Notes: a model not told the origin generated them from the sequence alone. A stretch of 45,540 nt of DNA from Planctomycetaceae bacterium (GCA_016793115.1 JAEUIN010000272.1:1-45540), one strand, 5' to 3'. Shown: positions 1-10,185, numbered from the stretch's first letter. Translations and numbers: made by a program.

Positions 1-51
1 CAGCTTTTTGCCGGCGCCGGCTCCCACCATGATCCGCAATTTCAGTTGCAT
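1..51 (-). CDS. N-terminus of a protein, possibly FHA-domain (partial)
   Basis: Only the first 17 codons are present, read leftward off the window edge: MQLKLRIMVGAGAGKKL. The ATG has a GGAGA-type ribosome binding site about 12 bases upstream. A short hydrophobic strand followed by a Gly-rich turn and GKKL resembles the first strand of FHA (phosphothreonine-binding) domains in planctomycetes, but this rests on a few residues from memory. It is oriented like the gcv operon and follows the lipoyl-transferase gene after about 96 bases, so it may or may not be co-transcribed. Any other small beta-rich domain is possible. Confidence 0.4.
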   Translation of the reverse strand, partial: MQLKLRIMVGAGAGKKL

Positions 52-147
52 CCGCGGCGATCTCCGTAGGAGAGATTCCCGGGGTCTATTCTAATCCAAC
101 GAACGCTGCCGCGACTCTAGCGAATCTTCGTGAGCGTTCGATAAGCG

Positions 148-920
148 TTATCTTCGGTTTGTCCAAGTCTCGGTGCCGTATTTTTCCCGGCGGTATGTCT
201 CGGCGGCGGCTGATTCGCTTGGCGTGAACGGACTTGCGTTTTCGAGCGGGCCGAGCACCGTGCGCCAACGGTCGGTCCATGCCGCGACGAGTTCGGGCGT
301 CGTGACTTTCGACGCGGCCGAACTTGCGGGCGACAGGTCGCAAATGCCTGGCAGCTCGGGAGCGAACTTACTACGGCGCAGCAAGATGCTACCGTGCTGC
401 AAGATCGCACCGCGACGCCGGCGCTGCGCACTGCCGCAGACTTTGTCGCAGCCGACGACCAAATCGCCGACGGCCCTCCGCTGGAAACAGAGAAATGGAT
501 CGCCGCCGACATGTACGACCGCTTCTTCATTGACCGAAGCCGCGACGCCGAACTCGGCGAGCGTTTGCAGCAGAGTGCCGTGGATGTTGCGATAGAGCGT
601 TTCCGGATCGGCCGCCAGGGGATGCTTCGTCGGCAGGCTGATCGAATACGTCAGCTCGCGATCATGCATAATCGCCCCGCCGCCGCTAGAACGACGCACG
701 AGCGGGCAAGCGAGGCTCGCCGCATGCGTCGCGCGATCGGCCGCGTTCTGAAAATAGCCGAGCGAAAGCGTGGCCGGCGACCACTCGTAGAACCGTAGCG
801 TCGCGATGCCCGCCTCCGCGGCCCGCTCCATGAGCATCTCGTCGACGCTCATATTCCATGCGCCGTCCGCGGGCGAATCGATGCGCAACAACAGCGCCGA
901 CGACTCGGCGGACGCCGAAC

Positions 921-933
<13 letters not shown>
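148..933 (-). CDS. LipM-type octanoyl/lipoyl protein transferase
   Basis: A 261-residue member of the BPL/LplA/LipB fold that puts octanoyl or lipoyl groups on carrier-protein lysines. The acyl-binding motif RRSSGGGAIMHD lies at residues 80-91. Lys164 sits in the conserved KVCGSAQ segment, followed by the LQHGSILL stretch. Cys149 (PFLCF) matches the position of the LipM catalytic cysteine and is absent from classical lipoate ligases, so an octanoyl-ACP:protein transferase is favoured over LplA. The chosen ATG overlaps the end of gcvPB by 13 bases, suggesting translational coupling. Being last in a gcvT-gcvH-gcvPA-gcvPB operon points to GcvH as the main acceptor. Salvage ligase activity cannot be excluded from sequence. 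Confidence 0.86.
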
Positions 934-2364
<1,431 letters not shown>

Positions 2365-2372
<8 letters not shown>

Positions 2373-3768
2373 GGGTCGGGGCAAGCTCCGCGGCGGTCGC
2401 CGGCGATTGAAGAGTCGATGCGGAATTGAGAACGAAAGCCAAGCGATCGATTTCGTCCTTCGTGCGCTTTTCGGTCACGCACACCAAGAAGCAATCGGCC
2501 AGTTCCGGATACCAGCGCCCCAGCGCGACGCCGGCAAACACGCCTTCGCGCTCGGCGTCGGCCAGCAACTGCTCGACGTGGCCGGAGGCGTCGCGGACGA
2601 CGAACTCTTTGAACGTCGGCGAAGTGAACGCGGCGGAGAAACGGCTGCTCGAGTTGAGCAACTGCCGAGCATAGTGCGACTTGCGGGCGCACAACTCGGC
2701 GACTTCCAGCATCCCTTGCGGCCCCATGAGCGAGAGATAGATCGTCGCCCGCAAAGCAAACAACCCTTGGTTCGTGCAAATGTTGCTGGTCGCCTTCTCC
2801 CGGCGGATGTGCTGCTCACGGGTCTGCAAGGTGAGCACCCAGCAACGGCGGCCTTCGCGATCGACGGTTTGCCCGGCGATGCGTCCCGGCATGCGCCGCA
2901 CGAACTCATTCTTGCAGGCGATGATGCCGAGATAGGGGCCGCCGTAGTGCAGGGGATTGCCGAGCGATTGACCTTCGGCCGTGACCACGTCGGCCCCGTA
3001 GTCGCCCGGTCGTTTCAACATGCCCAGGCTGATCGGATCGACCGAGACGCAGAACATCGCGCCGGCGGCATGCGCCGCTTGACCGATCGCCTCGACGTCT
3101 TCGAGCGAACCGAAAAAATTGGGATGCTGCACGAGCACGCACGCCGTTTGGTCGTTGCACGCCGCCGCGACGTCGGCCGGCGAGACCGTACCGGAGGCGT
3201 CGCCATAGCCGACGGTGACGAGTTCGACGCCGAGGCAGGCCAAGTAGGTCGCCAACGTTTGGCGGTATTCGGGATGCATCGTCCCGGCGACGACGACGCG
3301 TCCGCGCCGTCCCGTCGCCTCGAGGCTCATCATCGCCGCCTCGGCCACGGCGGTTCCGCCGTCGTAGAGGCTGGCGTTGGCGACGTCCATCCCCGTCAGC
3401 CGCGTGATGAACGATTGATATTCGAACGTCACCGTGAGGTTGCCCTGCGACACTTCAGGCTGATACGGCGTATAAGACGTGAAGAACTCGCCGCGGCCGG
3501 CGATCGCGTCGACGGCCGCGGGAATGAAGTGGTCGTACGAGCCTGCGCCGAGAAACGTGGGGCGCGACGAGCAAGCGGTGTTCTTCGCGGCCAAGGCCTG
3601 CATGTGAGAGGTCAGTTCGATCTCGCTCATCGCCGGCGGAATATCGAGCGGGCGATGGAGCCGCGAATCGTCGGGCACCAATTGCGAAAAGAGTTCGTCG
3701 AGCGAGCCGACGCCGATCGCCTCGAGCATCGCCTTTTGGTCTTCAGACGTGTTGAACAGGTAACTCAT
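2365..3768 (-). CDS. gcvPA: Glycine dehydrogenase (decarboxylating) subunit 1
   Basis: N-terminal half of the split P-protein, 467 residues, which is normal for the family. Hallmarks include the N-terminal SLDELFSQLVP, the FLGAGSYDHFIPAAVD segment, the TPYQPEVSQGNL motif, and the Asn/Asp-rich cofactor region (DVANASLYDGGTAVAEA). It forms the heterotetramer with GcvPB. It starts at an ATG with only a weak ribosome binding site and ends in the 8-base overlap with gcvPB. The 110-base spacer to gcvH upstream contains a palindrome-doublet repeat, so message stability or processing between gcvH and gcvPA could differ from the rest of the operon. Confidence 0.97.
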
Positions 3769-3801
3769 GCGGCCTAAAAGTCTCGAATGTCTGAAAGTAA
3801 A

Positions 3802-3870
3802 GGTGCCAATCGTGGCTTGTCTACCAGTGCAGAAAGTCGGCTACGGACTGGTGGGCGAGCCACCAGTGCC
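3802..3870. repeat. Palindrome doublet (REPIN-like, family A copy 1)
   Basis: A perfect 8-bp stem, ACTGGTGG / CCACCAGT with loop GCGAG (3847-3867), is preceded by a decayed inverted copy (GGTGCC...GTGGCTTGTCTACCAGTGC, from 3802). The same two-hairpin arrangement recurs at 43431-43508. It sits between gcvPA and gcvH inside the operon. Mobility by a REP-associated transposase is inferred from architecture only. Confidence 0.7.
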
Positions 3871-3878
3871 GCCCCGAA

Positions 3879-4271
3879 TTAATGCGATTCTTCGGCGCAC
3901 TGCTTTTGATAGTCGGCGTAGCTCAAGAGTCGGCCGAGGCCGGCTTCGTCGGCCACTTTGATCTTCACGAGCCAGCCTTCGCCGTAGGGGTCGCTTTTGA
4001 GCTTGTCGAGCTGATCGGCTAGTTCCGAGTGCGAGGCGACGACTTCGCCCGCGACCGGGCTGTAGATGTCGCTTACAGCCTTCACAGATTCGATCTCGCC
4101 GAACGACTCGCCCGGCGAAACTTTCGCGCCGACCTTCGGCAGTTCGACGAACACCAAGTCGGTCAGCGCCTCCAGCGCGAAGGCCGACAACCCGACGGTC
4201 GCCGTCTTCGTCGCCGCATCGTACGAAGTCCATTCGTGAGTCTTGGAGAATTTAAGTTGTTCGGGAGTCAT
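3879..4271 (-). CDS. gcvH: Glycine cleavage system H protein
   Basis: A 130-residue lipoyl carrier, the normal size. Lys64 in the ESVKAVSDIYSP motif is the lipoylation site that shuttles the aminomethyl intermediate from the P-protein to the T-protein and is reoxidised by dihydrolipoamide dehydrogenase. The latter is not encoded in this window. The ATG at 4271 gives the canonical start MTPEQLKFSKTHEW. A longer in-frame extension upstream would begin at a poor start and run through repetitive DNA, so it was rejected. The gene lies between gcvT (108-base spacer with heptamer repeats) and gcvPA. The octanoyl transferase that probably modifies it ends the same operon. Confidence 0.97.
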   Translation of the reverse strand: MTPEQLKFSKTHEWTSYDAATKTATVGLSAFALEALTDLVFVELPKVGAKVSPGESFGEIESVKAVSDIYSPVAGEVVASHSELADQLDKLKSDPYGEGWLVKIKVADEAGLGRLLSYADYQKQCAEESH

Positions 4272-4285
4272 GGCTTTAGAAGTTG

Positions 4286-4367
4286 CTAGTAGCTGTTCGC
4301 TAATTGCTGGTAACGGACACAATTCAAACACGAATTTCACTAGCTACTAGCGCCTAGCTACTAGCTA
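4286..4367. repeat. Period-7 tandem repeats in the gcvT-gcvH spacer
   Basis: Four near-identical heptamers run from 4340 to 4367: CTAGCTA, CTAGCGC, CTAGCTA, CTAGCTA. CTAG falls at 4340, 4347, 4354 and 4361. A second, looser period-7 run starts at 4286 (CTAGTAG, CTGTTCG, CTAATTG, CTGGTAA), in which every unit starts with CT. AGCTACTAG at 4342-4350 is the inverse of 4286-4294, so the two runs can also pair. No gene is present here. Confidence 0.75.
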
Positions 4368-4379
4368 CTGCGACGAACC

Positions 4380-5549
4380 TCAGCTTCGTCGATAGAACGG
4401 CAGCGCCACCACGCGGCAGGGTTCCGACTTGCCGCGTACGTCGATCGCGAGCTTCGTATCGACCGCGGCGAACTGCGGTTCCACATAGGCCATCGCGATC
4501 GGCGTATTGAACGTCGGCGAGAAGGTGCCGCTCGTGACGTAGCCGATCGACTTGCCGTCGGCCAAGACGGGGTAGCCTTCACGCGGTACACGCTTGCTTT
4601 CGACGACGAGTCCCACGCGGCGCGGCTGCATGACGTCGGCGGCCGGTTTCGCGAGCGCCGCGCTACCGGGAAACGCGCGGTCTTTCAAATTCACGGCGAA
4701 GTTCAACCCGGCCTGAAACGGATTGATCGCCTCGGTGAGTTCATGTCCGTAAAGCGGCATGCCCGCCTCGAGCCGCAAAGTGTCGCGGCTCGCAAGGCCG
4801 CAGGCCGTCGCGCCGCAGTTGCCGCCGAGGGCGAGCAATTCTTCCCAAAGCTGCGTCACATAATCGGAGGAGACGATGATTTCCCAGCCGTCTTCGCCGG
4901 TGTAGCCGGTGCGGCTGACGAGCCCGTGCACTTCAAGGCCGGCTTTCTTGTCGCTCAACGACGGGAACCGCGTCTCGCGGCATTGGTAGTATTTCATCGC
5001 GCCGAGTTCGGCGTCGACGATCGGCTGCAAGATGTCGAGCGCTCGGGGCCCCTGCACGGCGATCATCGCTTCGGTCGTCGTGAGATCGGTCATCCGCACG
5101 TCGCCGCAGTCGGCCAACTGCGGCTTGAGCCAGTCGATGATCTTCGTCCGATTGCTCGCATTGACGACGAGCAGGTGATACGTGCCGCCGGTCGCATTTT
5201 GAAGGCGATAAACGAGAATATCGTCGAGAATGCCGCCGCTGTCGTTGGTGATGAGCGAATAGCGAACTTGGCCGGGCTGCATATCGGTCACGCGGCGCGT
5301 GACGACGGAATCGAGAAACTTGGTCGAGTCGTCGTCGCCCGAGAGCGGCTCCAAGCGAAGCCGGCCCATGTGCGACACGTCGAACAAGCCGGCGGCCGAG
5401 CGCACGGCATTGTGCTCTTCGACAATCGACTTGTATTGGACCGGCATCGACCAGCCGGCGAAGTCGACCAAGCGGCCGCCGTGAGATTGATGCCAATCGT
5501 GCAGAGGCGTCTGCGCGAGAGGGGCCGAGGCGAGCGATGCATCCGTCAT
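4380..5549 (-). CDS. gcvT: Aminomethyltransferase (glycine cleavage T protein)
   Basis: A 389-residue T-protein that moves the methylene group from aminomethyl-lipoyl-GcvH to tetrahydrofolate and releases ammonia. Visible signatures are the N-terminal DWHQSHGGRLVDFAGWSMPVQ, the folate-site segment FDVSHMGRL, SGGILDDILVYR with the conserved Asp pair, and RTGYTGEDGWEI. The C-terminal barrel motif YVTSGTFSPTF is also intact. The ATG at 5549 is preferred over a TTG 33 bases upstream because it sits nearer the usual N-terminus. This is the first gene of the gcv operon, so the operon promoter should lie in 5550-5894. No glycine riboswitch consensus was recognised there. Confidence 0.97.
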   Translation of the reverse strand: MTDASLASAPLAQTPLHDWHQSHGGRLVDFAGWSMPVQYKSIVEEHNAVRSAAGLFDVSHMGRLRLEPLSGDDDSTKFLDSVVTRRVTDMQPGQVRYSLITNDSGGILDDILVYRLQNATGGTYHLLVVNASNRTKIIDWLKPQLADCGDVRMTDLTTTEAMIAVQGPRALDILQPIVDAELGAMKYYQCRETRFPSLSDKKAGLEVHGLVSRTGYTGEDGWEIIVSSDYVTQLWEELLALGGNCGATACGLASRDTLRLEAGMPLYGHELTEAINPFQAGLNFAVNLKDRAFPGSAALAKPAADVMQPRRVGLVVESKRVPREGYPVLADGKSIGYVTSGTFSPTFNTPIAMAYVEPQFAAVDTKLAIDVRGKSEPCRVVALPFYRRS

Positions 5550-5894
5550 CGAACGGTTCCGTAGGGCAAAGTGCGAGGGCAAATGGGGCGAAGCCTAATC
5601 CGCCGCACCGAACTGATTGCGCAACGACAACTCCGCCGCCGCGACTCCGCAAGGAATCGCGCCGTGCCTACGGTCGTCGGCTCGCCGTAAAAAGCGAGCC
5701 GCCGTCCGAAAATGCATGTGTGCGCCGGAGAGAAAAAGAGCTCTCCTAAGCCGCCGGGGCGTACGCAGACAGCCGAGATGCCAAAGGTTCACGCCGGCGA
5801 CGCCGCAGCGCCGTCGCAGGAACTGCCGGTATTCTATCGCCGCACGGCTTGGTTGCTAGGGTGCAATTCAAAAGCCGCAGCGACACGCGAAAGA
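5550..5894. other. Intergenic region between rnr and gcvT
   Basis: No convincing gene is seen. Two perfect hairpins are present: CGGCTCGC / GCGAGCCG (5678-5701, 8-bp stem, 8-base loop) and GGAGAG / CTCTCC (5727-5746, 6-bp stem). On the transcribed minus strand neither is followed by a T-run, so they are not clear intrinsic terminators. The region must hold the 3' end of rnr and the start signals of the gcv operon. The canonical glycine-riboswitch core was searched for by eye and not found. Confidence 0.5.
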
Positions 5895-8540
5895 TTAGCG
5901 TTTTCTTCGCCGGCCGCCGCCCGACTTGCGGGTCGCATCGTTCCGTTTGGCCCACTCGCCGCGCCGCGATTCGTTGTGCGTACGCTGCGGACGACCATAG
6001 CCTGGCTTCTTGCCTCCGCTGCGACGACCGAGTCGATCGACCAATCGAAAGTCCAGTTCGCGACGATCGACGTCGACGCGCGCCACCGCGACGCGGACTC
6101 GATCGCCCAAGCGAAACGCGTTGCCGGCCCGCCGTCCGGTCAGGCTGTGCGACGAACGTTCGTAATGGTAGTAGTCGTCGGCCAGCGTGCTGACGTGAAT
6201 CATTCCCTCGGCGGGAAACTCCACGCCTTGCGCAAACAATCCGAACTCCTCGACTCCGGTGACCACCGCTTCCATTTCTTCGCCGATACGATCGGCCAAA
6301 TACGCCAGGAGTTTCGTCTTCGTCAACTCGCGCTCGGCCGCCTCGGCGCGGCGTTCGCGATCGCTGCAATGCTCGCCGAGCGAGGCAAGTTCGTCGAAAT
6401 CGTTGCGCGGCTTCTTGTGCTTGATGAGCGCATCGAACAAGCGGTGGATCGTGAGATCCGGGTAGCGGCGGATCGGCGACGTGAAATGGCAGTAGCAATC
6501 GCTCGCCAGAGCGTAGTGGCCTTCTTCGTTCGGCGCGTATCGCGCCCGCTGCAAGCTGCGAAGCAGGGCGTAGTTCACCGCCTGCTCCTCAGGCTTGCCG
6601 TGCACTTCTTTCAGCAGCCGTTGCAGCTCGAAGCGGCTTTCGAGTCCGTCGTTGTTCAGGCCGAGCGAGGCGACGAACGTTTCAAGCAGCTTAAGCTTCT
6701 TCGGGTCGGGAGCTTCGTGAATGCGCCGCAAGAAGTGCCACTCGGCTGCGGCGATCGTCTCCGCCACGGCCATATTAGCCGCGAGCATGAATTCTTCGAT
6801 GATCTGATGGCTCTCGGTGTTCACCACTCGGTGCGCCCCGACGACCCGGCCGCTTTTATCGAGGTCGACCTTAACCTCCTGCATCGTCAATTCCAGCGCT
6901 CCCTTGCCGATGCGGCGAGCCCGCAATGTCATCGCCAAGGAGTGCATGTGCGCGAGCAGTTCATACACCTCGGGCGCGAGCTTCGAGCGCCACGCTTCAC
7001 GGTCGGCCAGATACTCGTCGACTTCTTCGTAGGTAAAGCGTCGCTTGCTGCGAATCGCCGCGTTCTTCAACTCAATGTGCGTCCGTACGCCCTCCGGCGT
7101 GAACTCCAAAAACGCCGTCTTCGTGTAGCGCACGCGATTCGGCTGCAGACTCGCCAAGCCGTTGGAAATGACCTCGGGGATCATCGGAATCACGCGGTCG
7201 GGCAGGTACACGCTCGTCGCCCGCTCGCGGGCTTCGCGATCTAAGGGGGATTTCGCGCGCACGAAGTGAGCGACGTCGGCAATATGCACGCCGAGCCGCC
7301 AATGGCCGTTGTCGAGCTTTTCGAGCGAAATCGCGTCGTCGAAGTCGCGGGCATCGACCGGGTCGATCGTCACGACCACGGCTTCCGTGAAATCGAGCCG
7401 GTCGCCGAGTTCTTCTTCGTTAAACAGATCGGCCTGGCGGCGCGAGTCTTCCACGACATCGTCGGGAAACGCTTCCGGCAGATCGAACTCGCGGATGATC
7501 GAGAGCGTATCGATGCCCGGCTCGCCCCGTTTGCCGAGCACTTCAACGATCACCCCTTCACCCGACTGCCAGTAAGTCGGAAAGCGGACCATTTCGAAGA
7601 CCACTTTGTCGTCGGGCACGGCGTTCTTCGCGCCGGGGTCGCCCACGGCGATCGGCTGCTGAAAGAGCGTGCCGTCGACTTGCACGAAAGCCCCGCCGCC
7701 GGCTTCAAAGTAGGTGCCGACGAATTGATGCGTCTGTCGCTCGATCACTTCGACGATGCGACCTTGCTGATTCTTACCGCGATAGGCGCCGCTCGATACT
7801 TTCACACGGACTGTGTCGCCGGTTGCGGCGTCGGCCGCGTCGTCGGCGAGAATGAAGATGTCGCCCGTGCGATCGCCCGCCTTGTTGCTCAAGGGGCGCA
7901 CGAACCCGAAGCCGGCCTGATGCCGACGAAAGGTGCCGACCGTCCCCGGCAGCGGTCGGCCGGCCTGCTGGGCCTTACGATCGGCGCGGCCGGTCGACTT
8001 CTCACCTTTGGTCTTCTTTTTCTTCGGTTCTTCTTCGCTATTAATTGCGGAGGAATGAGGGGCGGGGGGATGGATCGCATGCCTCCCTTTTGCCGACGAT
8101 TTGCCGCTCGCCGCGTCGTCCGCGACCTGCGAATCGTGCACCGCAGTTTTTTTCGTCGGTTCGTGATCCGCCGCTTCCTCACCGGCGGACGGTTCGTCGG
8201 AGCGCACGCTTTCCGACGCATAGCGATCTTCTCGCGGCGACTTTTTAAACTGCTTCGGCGGCGGCGCGCTCGCCGGCCCGAGAAAATGGTTCGCGCCGTA
8301 AACGACGAGCCCACGTTTCGAGAGCTTCTTGATCAAGCGCCGCATTTCGCGCGTTTCGATCTGCGACAACTTCAGCTGCTTCGCGATCACGCGCGGCTTC
8401 ACCGGGCGATAGTTCGCCGACGACAAGTGCGCGAGCAAGCGATGCTCCAGCGCCGCCAAGTCGACGACCGCTTCCGGCTCCGCGCCGGCCGCTTGATGTT
8501 CTTCTTCAAACTCTTCTTCGTTCATTTCAAACTCGGACAT
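5895..8540 (-). CDS. rnr: Ribonuclease R (RNB-family 3'-5' exoribonuclease)
   Basis: An 881-residue processive exoribonuclease for structured RNA, somewhat longer than the E. coli enzyme. Order: winged helix (about 31-88), a low-complexity Lys/Ser/Ala linker (about 89-195), two OB/cold-shock folds (about 198-340), the RNB domain with metal-binding Asp393, Asp399, Asp401 and Asp402 in TIDPVDARDFDDA, an S1 domain (about 740-830), and a Gly/Arg/Lys tail to the end. The catalytic residues are intact. The start ATG has a GGAG box 7-8 bases upstream. The long linker is the main departure from the usual layout. The gene follows the YhaM-like nuclease on the same strand after a 173-base gap. Confidence 0.95.
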   Translation of the reverse strand: MSEFEMNEEEFEEEHQAAGAEPEAVVDLAALEHRLLAHLSSANYRPVKPRVIAKQLKLSQIETREMRRLIKKLSKRGLVVYGANHFLGPASAPPPKQFKKSPREDRYASESVRSDEPSAGEEAADHEPTKKTAVHDSQVADDAASGKSSAKGRHAIHPPAPHSSAINSEEEPKKKKTKGEKSTGRADRKAQQAGRPLPGTVGTFRRHQAGFGFVRPLSNKAGDRTGDIFILADDAADAATGDTVRVKVSSGAYRGKNQQGRIVEVIERQTHQFVGTYFEAGGGAFVQVDGTLFQQPIAVGDPGAKNAVPDDKVVFEMVRFPTYWQSGEGVIVEVLGKRGEPGIDTLSIIREFDLPEAFPDDVVEDSRRQADLFNEEELGDRLDFTEAVVVTIDPVDARDFDDAISLEKLDNGHWRLGVHIADVAHFVRAKSPLDREARERATSVYLPDRVIPMIPEVISNGLASLQPNRVRYTKTAFLEFTPEGVRTHIELKNAAIRSKRRFTYEEVDEYLADREAWRSKLAPEVYELLAHMHSLAMTLRARRIGKGALELTMQEVKVDLDKSGRVVGAHRVVNTESHQIIEEFMLAANMAVAETIAAAEWHFLRRIHEAPDPKKLKLLETFVASLGLNNDGLESRFELQRLLKEVHGKPEEQAVNYALLRSLQRARYAPNEEGHYALASDCYCHFTSPIRRYPDLTIHRLFDALIKHKKPRNDFDELASLGEHCSDRERRAEAAERELTKTKLLAYLADRIGEEMEAVVTGVEEFGLFAQGVEFPAEGMIHVSTLADDYYHYERSSHSLTGRRAGNAFRLGDRVRVAVARVDVDRRELDFRLVDRLGRRSGGKKPGYGRPQRTHNESRRGEWAKRNDATRKSGGGRRRKR

Positions 8541-8713
8541 TCAGACTCCAAACTTCGTTTCGATCGCCATGCGATCCTTGAGAATTCGCGGACCGGTACC
8601 GCTCCGACCGGGCGCGCGGCGACTAGCGCCGCGTCGCGAGACAATCTCGCTACGGCGACTCCAGCCGCAATCTATTCTAGCAGACGCCCTGCAGGACGCG
8701 TTTTTCGGCGACT

Positions 8714-9691
8714 TTAAGCGTCGCCGCCGACCGAGCCCTTATAGAACTTGCGGCCCAGGTTCGCGTGATATGTCGTCCAGTTGCTTTCGACGTTCGGGTC
8801 GTCGCGGATCAAGCGATGGAAGCTATGCAGCTTCGCGTCCAGATTATCGAGCAAATGCAGGGCCGTGGCTTCAAGCGTCATCGGCAATTTCGGGCTGCCG
8901 AACTCGTACTCGCCGTGATGGCTCACGATCATGTGCTTTAATCTTAAGACGAGTTCCGCCGGAAAAGGTTCGCCGGAAAGTTTCTCGCTCTCCAGAACCT
9001 TGCGCTCCAGCGACCCGACGGCCATGACCAAGTGTCCGATGAGCTGGCCTTCGTCGGTGTAGGCAAAGCCTTTGTCGTAGCTCAACTCGTCGGTCTTTCC
9101 CATGTCGTGGAGAAACGCTCCCATCAGGAGTAAATCGCCGTCGACTTGCGGGTAGAGCGGCGTGACGACGGCGACCAGGTCCATCAACTGCACGACATGG
9201 TGCAACAGCCCTCCGACGTAGGCATGATGGTTCTTCACGCCGGCCGGAGCCCGCGTGAACTTGGCCATGAACGCCTGGTCGATAAGGAAGCAATCGGCCA
9301 GCGTGCGCAGGCTCGGGTTCGTCATGCCGCGCAAGTGTTTGGTCAAGCGGCCGATGAGCTTATCGATATCGGCCGGCGTAAGCGGCATGAAATCGGCCTC
9401 GTCGATTTCGTCGCCTTTGGCCTTTGCGATCTTCACGGCGATGAGCTGCAGCGCGCCCTGAAAGAGCTGCGTATTCCCTTCGACGCGCACGTAGTCGCCG
9501 TCTTCAAATTGCCGGGCCTCGTGCTCGCCGGCGTTCCACATCCGCGCGCTGATCGAACCGGACCGATCGGCCAATTCAACCTGAAGATAGGAGTTGCCGT
9601 TCTTGTTGACGCGCAGCTGCTTCTGCGACGCGAGAAAGACCTGATCGACCCGATCGGCCGGCCCGAATTGCTGAATGAACTTTCGGGCCAT
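8714..9691 (-). CDS. YhaM-like OB-fold / HD-domain 3'-5' exoribonuclease
   Basis: A 325-residue protein with an N-terminal OB fold (about 14-95, VNKNGNSYLQVELADRSG) and an HD metal-dependent phosphohydrolase domain. The HD ligands are visible in KNHHAYVGGLLHHV, the central His195-Asp196 of GAFLHDMGK, VSHHGEYEFGS, and the final Asp in HLLDNLDAK. This two-domain order is that of the YhaM/Cbf1 family of 3'-5' RNA or single-stranded DNA exonucleases. RNase R follows on the same strand, giving a small RNA-turnover neighbourhood. The exact substrate is inferred from the family. A cyclic-nucleotide HD enzyme is less likely because of the OB fold. Confidence 0.88.
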   Translation of the reverse strand: MARKFIQQFGPADRVDQVFLASQKQLRVNKNGNSYLQVELADRSGSISARMWNAGEHEARQFEDGDYVRVEGNTQLFQGALQLIAVKIAKAKGDEIDEADFMPLTPADIDKLIGRLTKHLRGMTNPSLRTLADCFLIDQAFMAKFTRAPAGVKNHHAYVGGLLHHVVQLMDLVAVVTPLYPQVDGDLLLMGAFLHDMGKTDELSYDKGFAYTDEGQLIGHLVMAVGSLERKVLESEKLSGEPFPAELVLRLKHMIVSHHGEYEFGSPKLPMTLEATALHLLDNLDAKLHSFHRLIRDDPNVESNWTTYHANLGRKFYKGSVGGDA

Positions 9692-9921
9692 GAGAGCCGC
9701 TCCGCTAAAGAATCGCCGTCCGTGAGGAATCGAAACGGCGATTCTAGAAACGACGTCTTATCGCCACAAGCAACGATTGTTCACAGGCCCGCCCACGTTA
9801 GTAAACTGCCGGAGCGACTTCCGTCCAACTGCTCTCGGCAGAACCGCGAGGGACGCAGTTCTAACCCTGCGCTTTTCCCAATTGCCGAAAGAACCCGCGT
9901 TCGGCGCGAACCCGTCCTCGC
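9692..9921. other. Intergenic region between yhaM-like gene and leuA promoter
   Basis: No gene is supported. A short dyad GAATCG / CGATTC (about 9727-9744) lies just upstream of the YhaM-like start. Reading frames through this stretch have no ribosome binding site or family resemblance. It should hold the minus-strand promoter of the nuclease gene. Confidence 0.4.
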
Positions 9922-9950
9922 TTGACCCTCTCTTTTTTCGTAGCTACAGT
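9922..9950 (+). promoter_or_regulatory. Candidate sigma-70-type promoter of leuL-leuA
   Basis: TTGACC (9922-9927), a 17-base spacer, and TACAGT (9945-9950) predict a start near 9957 and a leader of about 320 bases before leuA. A weaker second candidate, TTGACT (9996-10001) with TATCGG 17 bases on, would start only a few bases before the leader-peptide ATG. A small hairpin CCGAT / ATCGG (9971-9986) lies in the longer leader. Confidence 0.6.
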
Positions 9951-10036
9951 TAAAAGTCGAGGTGCGGCGGCCGATTTTGGTATCGGATGCCGTGTTTGAC
10001 TCTCCTCCTTTACTTGGATATCGGAATTTACATTCC

Positions 10037-10096
10037 ATGATCGCTCGTCCCTTACTGCGACTTTCGTTGCTTCCCCTGCTTAGACGCGGGCCGTAA
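10037..10096 (+). CDS. leuL: Leucine-rich leader peptide of leuA
   Basis: A 19-codon reading frame, MIARPLLRLSLLPLLRRGP, in which seven codons are leucine (TTA, CTG, CTT, TTG, CTT, CTG, CTT) within 30 bases (10052-10081). It lies between a good promoter and an intrinsic terminator, 180 bases upstream of 2-isopropylmalate synthase. This is the arrangement of ribosome-mediated attenuators such as enterobacterial leuL. The ribosome binding site is weak (GGAA about 10 bases upstream). The last two codons and the stop (GGG CCG TAA) are part of the antiterminator arm. Expression is inferred; the composition and position make chance unlikely. Confidence 0.82.
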   Translation: MIARPLLRLSLLPLLRRGP

Positions 10097-10185
10097 GGGT
10101 TCGCCGGTCGCCGCAAGCGATCGGCACTGAAGTTCACGAGGAATTCAAGAACCCCGCGGCCCCGAAAACAAAGGGCCGTGGGGTT
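10088..10185 (+). promoter_or_regulatory. leuA transcription attenuator (antiterminator/terminator switch)
   Basis: The segment 10088-10101 (GGGCCGTAAGGGTT) nearly copies the terminator 3' arm 10173-10185 (GGGCCGTGGGGTT). Both can pair with 10150-10162 (AACCCCGCGGCCC), so the two helices exclude each other. A 9-bp hairpin, GCCGGTCGC / GCGATCGGC (10103-10125), fills the antiterminator loop. The antiterminator arm begins seven bases after the last Leu codon and includes the leader-peptide stop. Stalling on Leu codons should leave it free. A ribosome that reaches the stop should cover it and let the terminator form. Confidence 0.8.

Noticed and set aside
5550..5894. Possible glycine riboswitch ahead of gcvT
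   Set aside because: A GGAGAG / CTCTCC hairpin is present, but the conserved glycine aptamer core was not found on the minus strand.
9781..10137. 118-residue minus-strand frame over the leuA leader
   Set aside because: It has low-complexity basic composition, no ribosome binding site, and overlaps the leader peptide and promoter.
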